From NCBI RefSeq assembly GCF_015244565.1, contig NZ_JABCQG010000010.1, positions 56,271 to 120,270 of the forward strand: a stretch of 64,000 nucleotides of DNA. Direction: 5' to 3'. Position 1 is the first letter of the stretch; each line of letters begins with the position of its first letter. The translations under genes and the position numbers were made by a program. The DNA is from Gluconobacter vitians (GTDB lineage Bacteria > Pseudomonadota > Alphaproteobacteria > Acetobacterales > Acetobacteraceae). Below are positions 55,746-64,000 of the stretch, in pieces. The notes beneath the pieces are model-generated. The model saw only the letters and a list, made by a program, of their open reading frames with translations. It made no database searches and was not told the DNA's origin.

Positions 55746-57591
55746 GGGCGTTAAGGTCACAATTAGCGCCGTTGATCGCGCATCTCAGACCGTTGAGCGA
55801 CTGAACGCGCGAATTGCTGCCATGCAGGCTCCGGTTCGTCGGGCCCAAGCTGCCTTGGACCGGTTTTCCGGTGTTACCGGCCTGAGGCGGCTGCAGGGTG
55901 GGATTACTAGCCTTGAGCGTGCTGGTGTAGGGGCTTTCCGGTCATTATCCCAGATTGTTCCTGTGCTTGGGGGTATAACGGGCGCAGCTTCTCTGGCGGG
56001 CATCTATAGGCTGGCCAGCGCATGGGGGCAGTTCGGAACGAACCTGCGGACCGCGGCAAATTCCATGGGCATGGCCCCTGATCGCCTCATGGCGATGCAA
56101 AACGCGGCTCGTCTTTCGGGCGGGTCTGCTGATGCGATGTCCAGTGCCTTGCAGGGGCTTTCGCAGACCCGGTGGGAAGCTACGCACGGCTTTGCCCCAG
56201 AGGCGATCGTCCAGTTCAAGGCGCTCGGCATCAGTCTCCAGGAGCTCCAGCATCTGAAGCCTGATGAAATGTTTGAGCGGGTTGCCAAGCGTATCCGGTC
56301 GATCCGTGATCCGGCAGCCAAGGTGATCGCGGCAACTCAGATCTTCGGTGGCGCGGCTCAGGGGTTAATGCCGATCCTTCAACAGACCGAAGAGCAGTAT
56401 CAGGCCAATGTCAGGCAGGCCGAACGGCTGGGAGTAATGAATCGAGCAGGGGCTGATGCTGCGGATCGGCTCAGGCACGCACAGTCGGGTCTGACAGAGG
56501 CGGTTGAGGGATTTGGGTATTCGCTGGCCCAGTCAGTTGAGCCTGTTATCACTCCTGTCGTTAATGAGATGCGGGACTGGATCGCAGCCAACCGGGAATG
56601 GATTTCTCAGGATATTGCCGGATACGTTCGCCATTTCATCACATGGCTGCGCACGGGCGGATGGAGCCAGATTAAGGGCGACATCAAAGGCGTCTATGAT
56701 GAAGTTTTGCATGTCGTGGATGGCTTGGGGGGGTGGAAGGCAACCGGGAAAATCGCTCTCGGCGGGATAGCGCTTCTGTACTCAGCTCCAGTGTTGACTG
56801 GAATTGCCACGCTTACAGCGGCGCTACTCGGTGTTTCGACAGCCTTCGGAGGCATTGCGCTTGCGGCGGCGGGAGCGGTTGGCGCCTATGAAGTCTGGCA
56901 GCATTATAAAAGCCCGGATGCTGCTCCTGACCCGACGAATCATCTTGCGGTAGGGATTTGGAAAAAGGCTGGGGGTGAGCAGGCCCGCGCCCAGCAAGCT
57001 TACGATTATTTCCGGTCGCAAGGACGCTCTCGCAATGCAGCTCTAGGCATGGTGAGCAATATTGATCGGGAAAGTACGTTTCTCGAGACCAACTCAGGCG
57101 ATAACGGAAAAGCTTACGGCCTTGGCCAGTGGTGGCCGAAACGCCAGGAGCGCTTCAAGCAGCTTATGGGGAAAGATATCCGCGACTCTACGTTTGCGGA
57201 GCAGCTCCAGTTTTACAACCTGGAGCTCAAAAAGGATTATCCCTACGCCGACGCCAACGTGAATATGGCGCGGACACCTGAGGCGGCGGCGCAAGCCCTG
57301 ACCTACGGGTATGAGCAGCCAAAGCACCAGGACACCGAGGCTGCGATCCGTGGCGAAATGGCGGACCAGTGGGCCGGCAAGCTTGGTGATGCCAAGCTTC
57401 CACCGCCACCGCCGCCGACAGCGCCTCAAGGCCTCGATCAGAAGATTGCCCAGTTGCGCGTCGAAATCGATCACCGTAACGCCCCTCCGGGCTCGTCGGT
57501 GCAGGTGAAAAGTACGACACCAGGGCTGAAAGTTCACGCTATCAGCCAGCACCGGGCGATGGATCCGGCGCTGACTGCGGTGGGGAATTAA
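55735..57591 (+). CDS. Tail tape measure protein with C-terminal lysozyme domain
   Basis: This 618-residue protein starts with the coiled tape-measure region (VDRASQTVERLNARIAAMQAPV), has a hydrophobic segment at about 338-388 (GGIALLYSAPVLTGIATLT), and ends with a phage-tail lysozyme domain at about 410-530 (QARAQQAYDYFRSQGRSRNAA, NIDRESTFLETNSGD with the catalytic Glu near 446, AYGLGQWW). The short length implies a short tail. The lysozyme domain opens the cell wall during injection. Confidence 0.88.
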   Translation: MANKGVKVTISAVDRASQTVERLNARIAAMQAPVRRAQAALDRFSGVTGLRRLQGGITSLERAGVGAFRSLSQIVPVLGGITGAASLAGIYRLASAWGQFGTNLRTAANSMGMAPDRLMAMQNAARLSGGSADAMSSALQGLSQTRWEATHGFAPEAIVQFKALGISLQELQHLKPDEMFERVAKRIRSIRDPAAKVIAATQIFGGAAQGLMPILQQTEEQYQANVRQAERLGVMNRAGADAADRLRHAQSGLTEAVEGFGYSLAQSVEPVITPVVNEMRDWIAANREWISQDIAGYVRHFITWLRTGGWSQIKGDIKGVYDEVLHVVDGLGGWKATGKIALGGIALLYSAPVLTGIATLTAALLGVSTAFGGIALAAAGAVGAYEVWQHYKSPDAAPDPTNHLAVGIWKKAGGEQARAQQAYDYFRSQGRSRNAALGMVSNIDRESTFLETNSGDNGKAYGLGQWWPKRQERFKQLMGKDIRDSTFAEQLQFYNLELKKDYPYADANVNMARTPEAAAQALTYGYEQPKHQDTEAAIRGEMADQWAGKLGDAKLPPPPPPTAPQGLDQKIAQLRVEIDHRNAPPGSSVQVKSTTPGLKVHAISQHRAMDPALTAVGN

Positions 57592-57618
57592 CCCTCAAAT
57601 CAGGGATGAAAAATTAAC

Positions 57619-58917
57619 ATGAGCGGCACTCTCGCCAGAACGGCGGCTGAATATCTTCAGTGCTCGTTCCGTGGGGTGCCGTTTGCTGTGATGGGCAACG
57701 GTGGCTCCAGCGGACGCAAACAGGCCGAGCACGGTTATCCCGGGCGGTCAGGGGTTTGGGTTGAAGACATTGGCAAAAAGGCGCGGCGGTATCGGATCCT
57801 CGGCTTTGTGTCCGGTGATCTGGCTTACGTGCAAAGGGACGCTCTGGTCATAGCTTCCGAACAGGCAGGAAGTGGCCTTCTGGTCCATCCTTCCATTGGG
57901 GCAATTAAGGCTGCATGCACGCGCTTTGAGTGGCGGGAGCGGGATGGGCGGCTGAATGTCGTGGATCTCGAGTTCGAGTTCGTCGAGCAGAAAAACCTAC
58001 TCTCCACGCTGATCGTTACTGCGCTTCATGCGGCGGTCGCGGTCGCACGCATTGCGCTCTCCTCTGCGTCATCGTCCAGTTATTCCAGCCGTACATCATC
58101 AGCATTCGCGACCGGAGGATCTGCCATTGCGGCAGCCCGATCAGTAGCGGCCGGATGGGGTGACGGTGCTGTTTTGGCGATTGGCTCTTCGGAAGCGATG
58201 CAGTCTGCCGCCTCGGTTCTTCCTGGCAATAATGGCCGATACGCTTCTGGGGCAGGGGCTGAAACGGATGCGACGGCGACAGAAGACAGTGTTCTGGCAG
58301 CCCTCAGCGCCTCGCGGGCTTCCATCGATGAGGATGCCGCGACGATCATAGGCCTCACCACGGCAGCCGAGATTTCGTCGGCCGTGCAGGCCCTGACAGA
58401 AGCGCTTCGGGAGGCAATCGCAGATCCGGGCGTGCAAATCTCGCTTCTGTGGCCGCTGGCCTCATGTTCGGTCGATGTCATCAACTCAGCTGCCCCGATT
58501 GGTGCAGCGCTGGCCACTGCCCAGACCGAAACCGCTGCCCTGTGCCGGCGTGCTGCTCTGGCCTCGATCGCCCAAGCCTGCTCGGACTGGCGTCCCCCCT
58601 CGTCAGAGGAGGCGGAGGCAATGTGCGGCCGCGTGGTCGCGCTGTTCGAGGCTGAGGAATTAGTCGCGGCGGATGCGCAGGATGACACCAGCTGGGCGGC
58701 TCTGAAGGCGCTGAAGGTTCAGGTGTCGCAGGATCTGATGAAGCGGGCGGCAAAACTGCCTGACATCGTTACGATCGAACGGAATGCGCCTCTGCCGGCG
58801 CTGACACTGGCTCAGCAGCTCTATGCGGACGGCACCCGATCCGATGGACTGGTGAGTCGCGCCAATCCCGTTCACCCGGCATTCATGCCAACCGAGTTCG
58901 AGGCGCTGTCTTCATGA
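57619..58917 (+). CDS. DNA circularisation/baseplate protein, Mu gpN-like
   Basis: The 432-residue protein has the DNA-circularisation N-terminal domain: CSFRGVPFAVMGNGGSSGRKQAEHGYPGRSGVWVEDIGKK-type start and YRILGFVSGDLAYVQRDAL. In Mu gpN is a baseplate hub component; the circularisation name is historical. The C-terminal half is long, helical and Ala/Glu-rich. Its end overlaps the gpP-like gene (ATGA). Confidence 0.88.
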   Translation: MSGTLARTAAEYLQCSFRGVPFAVMGNGGSSGRKQAEHGYPGRSGVWVEDIGKKARRYRILGFVSGDLAYVQRDALVIASEQAGSGLLVHPSIGAIKAACTRFEWRERDGRLNVVDLEFEFVEQKNLLSTLIVTALHAAVAVARIALSSASSSSYSSRTSSAFATGGSAIAAARSVAAGWGDGAVLAIGSSEAMQSAASVLPGNNGRYASGAGAETDATATEDSVLAALSASRASIDEDAATIIGLTTAAEISSAVQALTEALREAIADPGVQISLLWPLASCSVDVINSAAPIGAALATAQTETAALCRRAALASIAQACSDWRPPSSEEAEAMCGRVVALFEAEELVAADAQDDTSWAALKALKVQVSQDLMKRAAKLPDIVTIERNAPLPALTLAQQLYADGTRSDGLVSRANPVHPAFMPTEFEALSS

Positions 58918-60053
58918 GTGGCATCATTGATCAGATCGGGCAGATCCTCGGCTATGGCGAGGATGCCCAGAAGACGGCTTCCGTCCTGATTAATGGGGCG
59001 CTGATCACGGGTTGGACAGACGTCACGGTGCGGTGCGGCGTCGATCTGATGCCGTGGGTGGCTGATCTCGGAATGACGTCCTATCAGCCCGATATCGGGA
59101 CAGACGTGACGATCAGTGAGGGGGATGCCGTTCAGCTCTGGATCGGAACGGACCAGCTGATCACGGGCTATGTCGTCACAGTCGTTGAGGCTATCAGTGA
59201 GGAGCGGCACGAACTCCGGCTCCAGATTGCCAGCAAGAGTATGGACCTGGTGGACTGCTCGGCCGAGTTCTCAACCTATCAGATGAACTCGACGAACGCG
59301 GTCGCGCTCGCAAAGCGCGTTGCCCAGTTTGCTGATATCGATGTCAGCCAGATCAACGGGGCAGGGAACGTCGACCTTCAACAGTTCAGCGTCATTCTGA
59401 CCGAAACGGCCTATGAGATCATCGAACGTGTCGCGCGCCTGGCGGGTGTTCTGTTCTATGACCTGCCTGATGGGAATGTAGCTTTCGCGGCTGTCGGAAG
59501 TCAGCGCATGGCCAGTAGCCTGATTTATGGCGAAAACGTCGAGCAGATGACCACTGTTCGAAGTACGGCGGGACGGTTCTCGAGTATCACCGCTGTTCTC
59601 ATGACGACAGCGCTCCTATTCAGTGAGCCTGGGGACGCTGACTATGTTGGTCAGATGGATGCCGTCACATCCGGGGCGGTGGCAGAAGATCCTGGCATCG
59701 TCCGGACCCGCCCACTCCTGATCCCAGCCGAGCTCGGTGACCAGGACTATGCCATAACAACGAAAAGGGTTCAGTGGGAGGTGGCGCGCCGATATGGGCG
59801 GGCAAACACGGTCACTGTGACCTGCGACACCTGGCGCGACACGTCGGGTAACCTGTGGGCCGTCAATCACATGGCTCCAGTTCGCCTCATGAGCGGACGC
59901 GAACTGGATCTCGTTATTGCCGAGATTGTCTTTCGGCAGGGCGAGGATGGGACGCGGGCGGATCTGGTGCTGATACCGCCTGAAGGTCTGATGCCTGAGC
60001 CTCTGCTTCTGCCGGCCCTCTCCAATGAGGGAATTCAGGCGATCAACAGCTAG
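58914..60053 (+). CDS. Baseplate hub protein, Mu gpP / gpD-late-control-like
   Basis: The 379-residue hub protein has the layout of phage late control gpD-type proteins: KTASVLINGALITGWTDVTV, the DVTISEGDAVQLWIG beta domain, and RVARLAGVLFYDLPDG followed by the VRWEVARRYGRANTVTVTCDTW segment. It forms the central baseplate hub with gp45. Coupled to the gpN-like gene. Confidence 0.9.
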   Translation: MSGIIDQIGQILGYGEDAQKTASVLINGALITGWTDVTVRCGVDLMPWVADLGMTSYQPDIGTDVTISEGDAVQLWIGTDQLITGYVVTVVEAISEERHELRLQIASKSMDLVDCSAEFSTYQMNSTNAVALAKRVAQFADIDVSQINGAGNVDLQQFSVILTETAYEIIERVARLAGVLFYDLPDGNVAFAAVGSQRMASSLIYGENVEQMTTVRSTAGRFSSITAVLMTTALLFSEPGDADYVGQMDAVTSGAVAEDPGIVRTRPLLIPAELGDQDYAITTKRVQWEVARRYGRANTVTVTCDTWRDTSGNLWAVNHMAPVRLMSGRELDLVIAEIVFRQGEDGTRADLVLIPPEGLMPEPLLLPALSNEGIQAINS

Positions 60054-60062
60054 GAAATCAAC

Positions 60063-60575
60063 ATGTCCTCACTCGCCCGTCTGGCGCGTCGTGTCGCAAT
60101 GGCCTTCGGCCTGGGGCGGCAGACGGCAGACACGAATGAGTCGCGTTCGACCTCGACGGTTCAGGTCGCGCTGGCAAGTGGTGAACTGCGGTCCGACGTG
60201 CCGGTAATGCAGCTCTATGGCTTCGCAAGTCGCTCGGTGCCAGGCAGTGACCTCGCGCTGATGTTTATCTCCGGTGATCGGACCCGCGCGGTGGCCGTGG
60301 CATCCGGGGATCAGCGGAACCGGCCGTCAGATCTCTCGCCCGGAGACGTCGCGGTCTATCATCCCCGGACCGGAAGCCGGATCTGGCTGAAAGGCGATGG
60401 ATCGATCGAGATCAGCCCGGCCGCGAAAAAACTGACGATCAATGCAGAAGTGACTATCGCCGGCAGTCTTAACGCATCCGGGGATGTGAAGGCCGGGAAA
60501 ATCTCTCTTCAGAATCATCTGACAACGGATGTTGAGTCTGGCTCCGGCAAATCCGGGCCTCCCGCATCCTCCTGA
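60063..60575 (+). CDS. Baseplate spike/assembly protein, gpV/gp45-like
   Basis: The 170-residue protein has an OB-fold start (SLARLARRVAMAFGLGR), VMQLYGFASRSVPGSDLALMFISGDRTRAV and a beta-helical/prism tail (GDGSIEISPAAKKLTINAEVTIAGSLNASGD). This is the central spike that pierces the outer membrane. Position in the hub order matches Mu gp45. Confidence 0.88.
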   Translation: MSSLARLARRVAMAFGLGRQTADTNESRSTSTVQVALASGELRSDVPVMQLYGFASRSVPGSDLALMFISGDRTRAVAVASGDQRNRPSDLSPGDVAVYHPRTGSRIWLKGDGSIEISPAAKKLTINAEVTIAGSLNASGDVKAGKISLQNHLTTDVESGSGKSGPPASS

Positions 60576-60583
60576 GGTAATCC

Positions 60584-61087
60584 GTGGATATTGCGATCAT
60601 CTGGAACGCCCGGGAATGCCGGGGCGACTGGACCATTGTGTCCGGTGATCTGGTTCTTGATAACCCGCTGCGCTCAGCCGTGATGGTCAGCATTTTCACT
60701 GACCGGGTCGCTCCGGAGCAGCCTTCACCAGCGGATTCCGCGGTCGCCATTCAGGCCCCTGGGAATGCCGCCATGAGCGGTCTGAACGATCGTCGCGGCT
60801 GGTGGGGGGATGCCTATGAGCAGGACAAGCTGCCGATTGGCTCGAGGCTCTGGCAGCTGCGCCGCGCCATCAAGGCGGGTGAGCAGGCCGTTCTTCTCGA
60901 GCTCAAGGACATTCTCAAGGAATGCCTGCAGTGGCTCATCGATGACGGTGTTGCGACCAGTATTTCCATCCGGACGGCCTGGAGCGCAGTCAGCCCGAAT
61001 ACGGCTGAATTTGCGGTCAGCGTGTACGAACCGGGGGCGGCAACGCCTCAGACATTCCTGTTTTCGTGGGCCTGGGAGGGGCTGTAA
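60584..61087 (+). CDS. Baseplate protein, gp46-like (wedge)
   Basis: The 167-residue protein starts with GTG and DIAIIWNARECRGDW, then RSAVMVSIFTDRVAPEQP, RGWWGDAYEQDKLPIGSRLWQLRRA and a C-terminal TAEFAVSVYEP. The GWWGD-x-GSRLW core is diagnostic of the phage GP46 family. Its TAA overlaps the next ATG. Confidence 0.88.
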   Translation: MDIAIIWNARECRGDWTIVSGDLVLDNPLRSAVMVSIFTDRVAPEQPSPADSAVAIQAPGNAAMSGLNDRRGWWGDAYEQDKLPIGSRLWQLRRAIKAGEQAVLLELKDILKECLQWLIDDGVATSISIRTAWSAVSPNTAEFAVSVYEPGAATPQTFLFSWAWEGL

Positions 61088-62202
61088 TGGCATTCAGTCG
61101 TCCGACGCTTACGGATCTGCGACAGCAAGCCCTGCAGGACATTCAGAACGGGGGAATTACAGGGGTCACCGCGCTCCTGCGGTTCTCGGTCCTCTATGTC
61201 CTCGCAATGGTCCTCGCGGGTCTCGCCCATCTTCATTATGGCTACCTGGACTGGATCGCAAAACAGGCGGTTCCCTGGACGGCGACAGGCATCTTCCTTG
61301 AGGCATGGGGTGGCCTCAAGGAAGTCACGCGCAAGCCGGCCACAGCCGCATCCGGACAGGTGTCGTTTCCGGCAACTGGAACGAAGACCGTTCCGTCAGG
61401 AACTGTGATCCAGATCACCGGCGGTCTTACAGCCGTCTCGACCGCGGACAGTGTCACGGCCAACGGAACAACCGTGGTGGCCTGCACGGTCCAGTCGGCC
61501 GGATCTGCCGGCAATGTCGCTGTCGGGGCGTCTGCAAGCCTGGGAAGCCCGGTCGACGGCATTCAGACTGTCGGATCCGTGACGGTTGCCTTTACCGGAG
61601 GTGCTGACGTCGAGAATGACAGTGATCTCCGGACACGCGTCCTTGATGCGTTTGCGGAAGGTGGGGAAAACGGTGCCGCGAAAGACTATATCAAGTGGGC
61701 CACGGCCATCAGCGGTGTGACGCGCGCCTGGGTCAATCCTAACGGATACGGTCCCGGCACTGTTGTCGTCTATTTCGCAATGGACAATGTCCGAAGTTCT
61801 CAGGGCGGCCTTCCTCAGGGCAGCGACGGCGCTGCGGCGGGCGAGGGGCGATATCAGACTGCGACTGGTGACCAGCTGCTTGTCGCCAATGCGCTTTATA
61901 CGCAGCGTCCGGTTACGGCTCTTGTCATCGTCTGTGCGCCAGTCGCCCAGGCAGTCGATTTCATCGTGGCCGATCTTGGGGATGGAAACACGACGGCCAA
62001 TCAGGCCCTGATCACTGCGGCGCTGCAGGATATGTTTACGCGCCTCTCTGGTCCCGGGGTAACACTCTACCAGAGCGCGTGGACAGAAGCGCTCGGGGCG
62101 CTTGACCTTGACCAGTTCTCAGTCACGTCGCCGGCCGAGACTATTGCCGCGGCGAATGTCGGATCTATGCCGGTACTCGGCTCGATCAGCTTTGCGTCCT
62201 GA
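61087..62202 (+). CDS. Baseplate J/gp47-family protein
   Basis: The 371-residue wedge protein has a Baseplate_J layout: TLTDLRQQALQDIQ, the GYLDWIAKQAVPWTATGIFLEAWGGLKEV-type helical start, SVTVAFTGGADVENDSDLRTRVLDAF and GAAKDYIKWATAISGVTRAWV. ATG 61087 is used because it overlaps the gp46-like stop (TAATG). Confidence 0.92.
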   Translation: MAFSRPTLTDLRQQALQDIQNGGITGVTALLRFSVLYVLAMVLAGLAHLHYGYLDWIAKQAVPWTATGIFLEAWGGLKEVTRKPATAASGQVSFPATGTKTVPSGTVIQITGGLTAVSTADSVTANGTTVVACTVQSAGSAGNVAVGASASLGSPVDGIQTVGSVTVAFTGGADVENDSDLRTRVLDAFAEGGENGAAKDYIKWATAISGVTRAWVNPNGYGPGTVVVYFAMDNVRSSQGGLPQGSDGAAAGEGRYQTATGDQLLVANALYTQRPVTALVIVCAPVAQAVDFIVADLGDGNTTANQALITAALQDMFTRLSGPGVTLYQSAWTEALGALDLDQFSVTSPAETIAAANVGSMPVLGSISFAS

Positions 62203-62204
62203 TT

Positions 62205-62840
62205 ATGGGGGCTCCTGTTTTCTCGGCGGATGACTTCCGCCAGGCGCTCCTGAGGCTGCTCCCTCGAGGGGCTATCTGGTCCCGCGAGGCGAACGCCTTG
62301 CCTTCCATGCTTGCTGCAATCTGGGGAAAGACATTCGCCCGGAACAGCCAGCGGGCCTCCGACCTCCTGACAGAGGCCTTTCCTCTCACGACGACTGAGC
62401 TTCTGAACGAATGGGAGGAAACCGCAGGCCTGCCGGATCTCTGCGCAGGGGAAAGTCCGACGGTTGCTCAGAGGCGCGCGCAGGTCATTGCCCGTCTGAC
62501 TGATAGCGGGGGCTCATCCGTTGCCTATTTCGTAGCCTTTGCGGCGGCTCTTGGTTTTGAGATCTCCATAAAGGAATACGCGCCCGCCCGGGTTGATCAG
62601 TTCAAAATGGGTGATGCTCTCGGCGCTGAAGAGTGGGCCTACGTGTGGACCATAGAGGCCCCTGGCTACACGCCCGTCTATTTCAGAACAGATGTCAGTG
62701 GAATGGGTGAACCTTTGCAGGCCTGGGGAAATCAGGTGCTCCAGTGCGAGATCAGGGCGAGATGTCCGGCACATACTCTGGTTCTGTTTGCACAGAACGG
62801 AGAAAACCTCATTTCCGATTTTGGCCCCGACATTATTTGA
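62205..62840 (+). CDS. YmfQ/gp48-like baseplate protein (DUF2313)
   Basis: The 211-residue protein shows the DUF2313 order: SADDFRQALLRLLPRGAIWSRE, ASDLLTEAFPLTTTELLNEWE and the C-terminal VQCEIRARCPAHTLVLF-type motif with a conserved cysteine. It links the baseplate wedge to tail fibres in Mu-like phages. Confidence 0.88.
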   Translation: MGAPVFSADDFRQALLRLLPRGAIWSREANALPSMLAAIWGKTFARNSQRASDLLTEAFPLTTTELLNEWEETAGLPDLCAGESPTVAQRRAQVIARLTDSGGSSVAYFVAFAAALGFEISIKEYAPARVDQFKMGDALGAEEWAYVWTIEAPGYTPVYFRTDVSGMGEPLQAWGNQVLQCEIRARCPAHTLVLFAQNGENLISDFGPDII

Positions 62841-62853
62841 GGAAAACTTTCGT

Positions 62854-63723
62854 ATGTATCGGATCGACAACAGTACGGCGCTCGCAACGCTGCCGGCGAT
62901 GTCTGCTGCGGGCTCTCCGGGATATTTCACGGGCGGCAATCCCGCGTCAGGTCTTTCGGCAACGATCATGACAGCCGACTGGGCGAATAGCGTCCAGGAA
63001 GAGCTTATGTCCTTCTTGGGAGCGGCCGGTGTCACGGCCGTCAAGGGGGCAAACAATCAGGTTCTGGCTGCCGCCCGCATGCTGCTCGGTCTTCCGACCG
63101 AGATGGTGCAGACGCAGGCCACAGGCAATTTCACCGTACCGGAGGGCGTCTTCCGTGTTCGCCTCCGGTTCCGTGGAGGCGGTGGAGGAGGGGGCGCAGG
63201 AGGTAGCAATTCGACCAGTGCCGTCTCTGCCGGCGGCGGCGGCGGCGCTGGGGCGTACCTCGATGTCATTCTCAATGTCCAACCGGGAAATAATGTCTCC
63301 TGGGTCATTGGCGCGGGAGGTTCTCCGGGCGCCTATAACGGCACATCCGGCACGTCTGGCGGCGATACGATCGTCTATCTCTCCGGTATGGAAGTAGCCC
63401 GGGCAGCTGGAGGATCGGGCGGTGCGAACGCCACTTCCGGGGGCGTTGGGAAAGGTGGAGCAGGCGCCGCTTATTCGATCTCAGGAAATTCGATTGCTGG
63501 ATATGAAGGTCATGCCGGCCCTGGCGGCGGCTACGGTGTGTATGCCGGCGCGTACCAGGGATGGGGGGGCGTAGGCGCCCCGTCTTATGGTTACGCAAGT
63601 GTGCAGGTCACCGGCCAGAATACTGCGGGCCTATCTGGGTCTCCAGGTGGCGGAGGCTCTGGTGGAACAGGTGAAAGTAATGGCGGTGCAGGTATCGCGG
63701 GGGAATTGACTTATGAATACTGA
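62854..63723 (+). CDS. Glycine-rich tail fibre protein
   Basis: The 289-residue protein has a conserved N-terminal fibre base (RIDNSTALATLPAMSAAGSPGYFTGGNP, ADWANSVQEELMSFL) followed by long Gly runs from about residue 107 onward (GGGGGGGAGG and others) and a Tyr/Gly/Ala-rich distal part. ATG 62854 follows TTGAGGA. Polyglycine-sandwich tips are known as phage receptor-binding domains; that role is inferred here. It overlaps the next gene by 11 bases. Confidence 0.82.
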   Translation: MYRIDNSTALATLPAMSAAGSPGYFTGGNPASGLSATIMTADWANSVQEELMSFLGAAGVTAVKGANNQVLAAARMLLGLPTEMVQTQATGNFTVPEGVFRVRLRFRGGGGGGGAGGSNSTSAVSAGGGGGAGAYLDVILNVQPGNNVSWVIGAGGSPGAYNGTSGTSGGDTIVYLSGMEVARAAGGSGGANATSGGVGKGGAGAAYSISGNSIAGYEGHAGPGGGYGVYAGAYQGWGGVGAPSYGYASVQVTGQNTAGLSGSPGGGGSGGTGESNGGAGIAGELTYEY

Positions 63724-63904
63724 TGCACAGGTCTTCGCCATCTATCTGACCGCCGCCACGACTGACCATCCTGCCGGATATGTCGTCAACAACGTGGTCT
63801 GTGATGGTTCCTCAACGCCAACTGTCTCAACGGGACAGGCTGCAGTTGCGGATCCTGACCGGCAGTATCCGATCGGAAGCGCCTACACTGTCAGCGCATC
63901 ATGA
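63713..63904 (+). CDS. Small fibre-associated protein, 63 residues
   Basis: This small protein (NTDAQVFAIYLTAATTDHPAG, Thr/Ser/Val-rich) starts inside the fibre gene and ends in an ATGA overlap with the next gene. It could be a fibre accessory or chaperone; no family recognised. Confidence 0.52.
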   Translation: MNTDAQVFAIYLTAATTDHPAGYVVNNVVCDGSSTPTVSTGQAAVADPDRQYPIGSAYTVSAS

Positions 63905-64000
63905 CCTGGGCGCCATGCCAGCGGGTCGTGAAAGCTGACGTCCCACCGTCCTTCAGGGTTCGGGGTATTTCCGCCCCCGTTCTGCTTTGTTGGCCAGGGG
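63901..64000 (+). CDS. Partial late gene cut off by the window end
   Basis: A frame opens at ATG 63901 (overlap ATGA with the previous stop) and stays open to the window edge, 33 codons (TWAPCQRVVKADVPPSFRV start). Too little is present for an assignment. Confidence 0.45.
   Translation, partial: MTWAPCQRVVKADVPPSFRVRGISAPVLLCWPG

Overview
The window is a high-GC alphaproteobacterial chromosome from the acetic acid bacteria, most likely Gluconobacter or a close relative. The evidence is protein-level resemblance of the housekeeping genes, a pyruvate dehydrogenase E1-beta carrying its own lipoyl domain, and the small-type PurS/PurQ/PurL system. I could not run a database search, so the genus is an inference.

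Bases 1-29,600 are chromosomal. The end of trpC is followed by a pyruvate dehydrogenase/lipoate operon (pdhA, pdhB, pdhC, lpd, lipA and a RatA/Coq10-type gene). Next come a small His-rich secreted protein and a leftward cluster (terC-type, lytic transglycosylase, cinA/pncC-type). A purine run follows: purB, purC, purS, a Rap1a/Tai-like secreted protein, purQ, purL. It leads into bolA and a CGFS glutaredoxin. Then come a leftward permease, hemB and a YraN-type gene that has no ordinary start codon, glyA, an AstE-like metallopeptidase, two glycosyltransferases, a DEAD-box helicase, an ELM1-like protein, a 628-residue protein of unknown function, and tRNA-Val(CAC).

Bases about 29,675-64,000 are the left part of a prophage inserted at the 3' end of tRNA-Val; its right end lies outside the window. 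A leftward early operon (35,691 to 29,826) is a chain of small genes with 4-base stop/start overlaps that ends in an excisionase-like gene and the integrase. It includes two tandem DnaN-like proteins with a HicA-like protein between them. A repressor/Cro switch with three copies of one 19-bp operator design separates it from the rightward genes. The rightward early block holds several small HTH proteins and a DnaB helicase. A GC-rich structured gap (42,989-43,198, possible cos) precedes the late genes.

The late genes are mosaic. The packaging and head genes are lambda-like: TerS, TerL of the GpA family, gpW, portal, S49 protease, gpD and gpE. The contractile tail is Mu-like: DUF2635, sheath, tube, a frameshifting chaperone pair, a tape measure with a lysozyme domain, gpN, gpP, gp45, gp46, gp47 and gp48. 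A glycine-rich fibre follows. No lysis genes are visible before the window ends.
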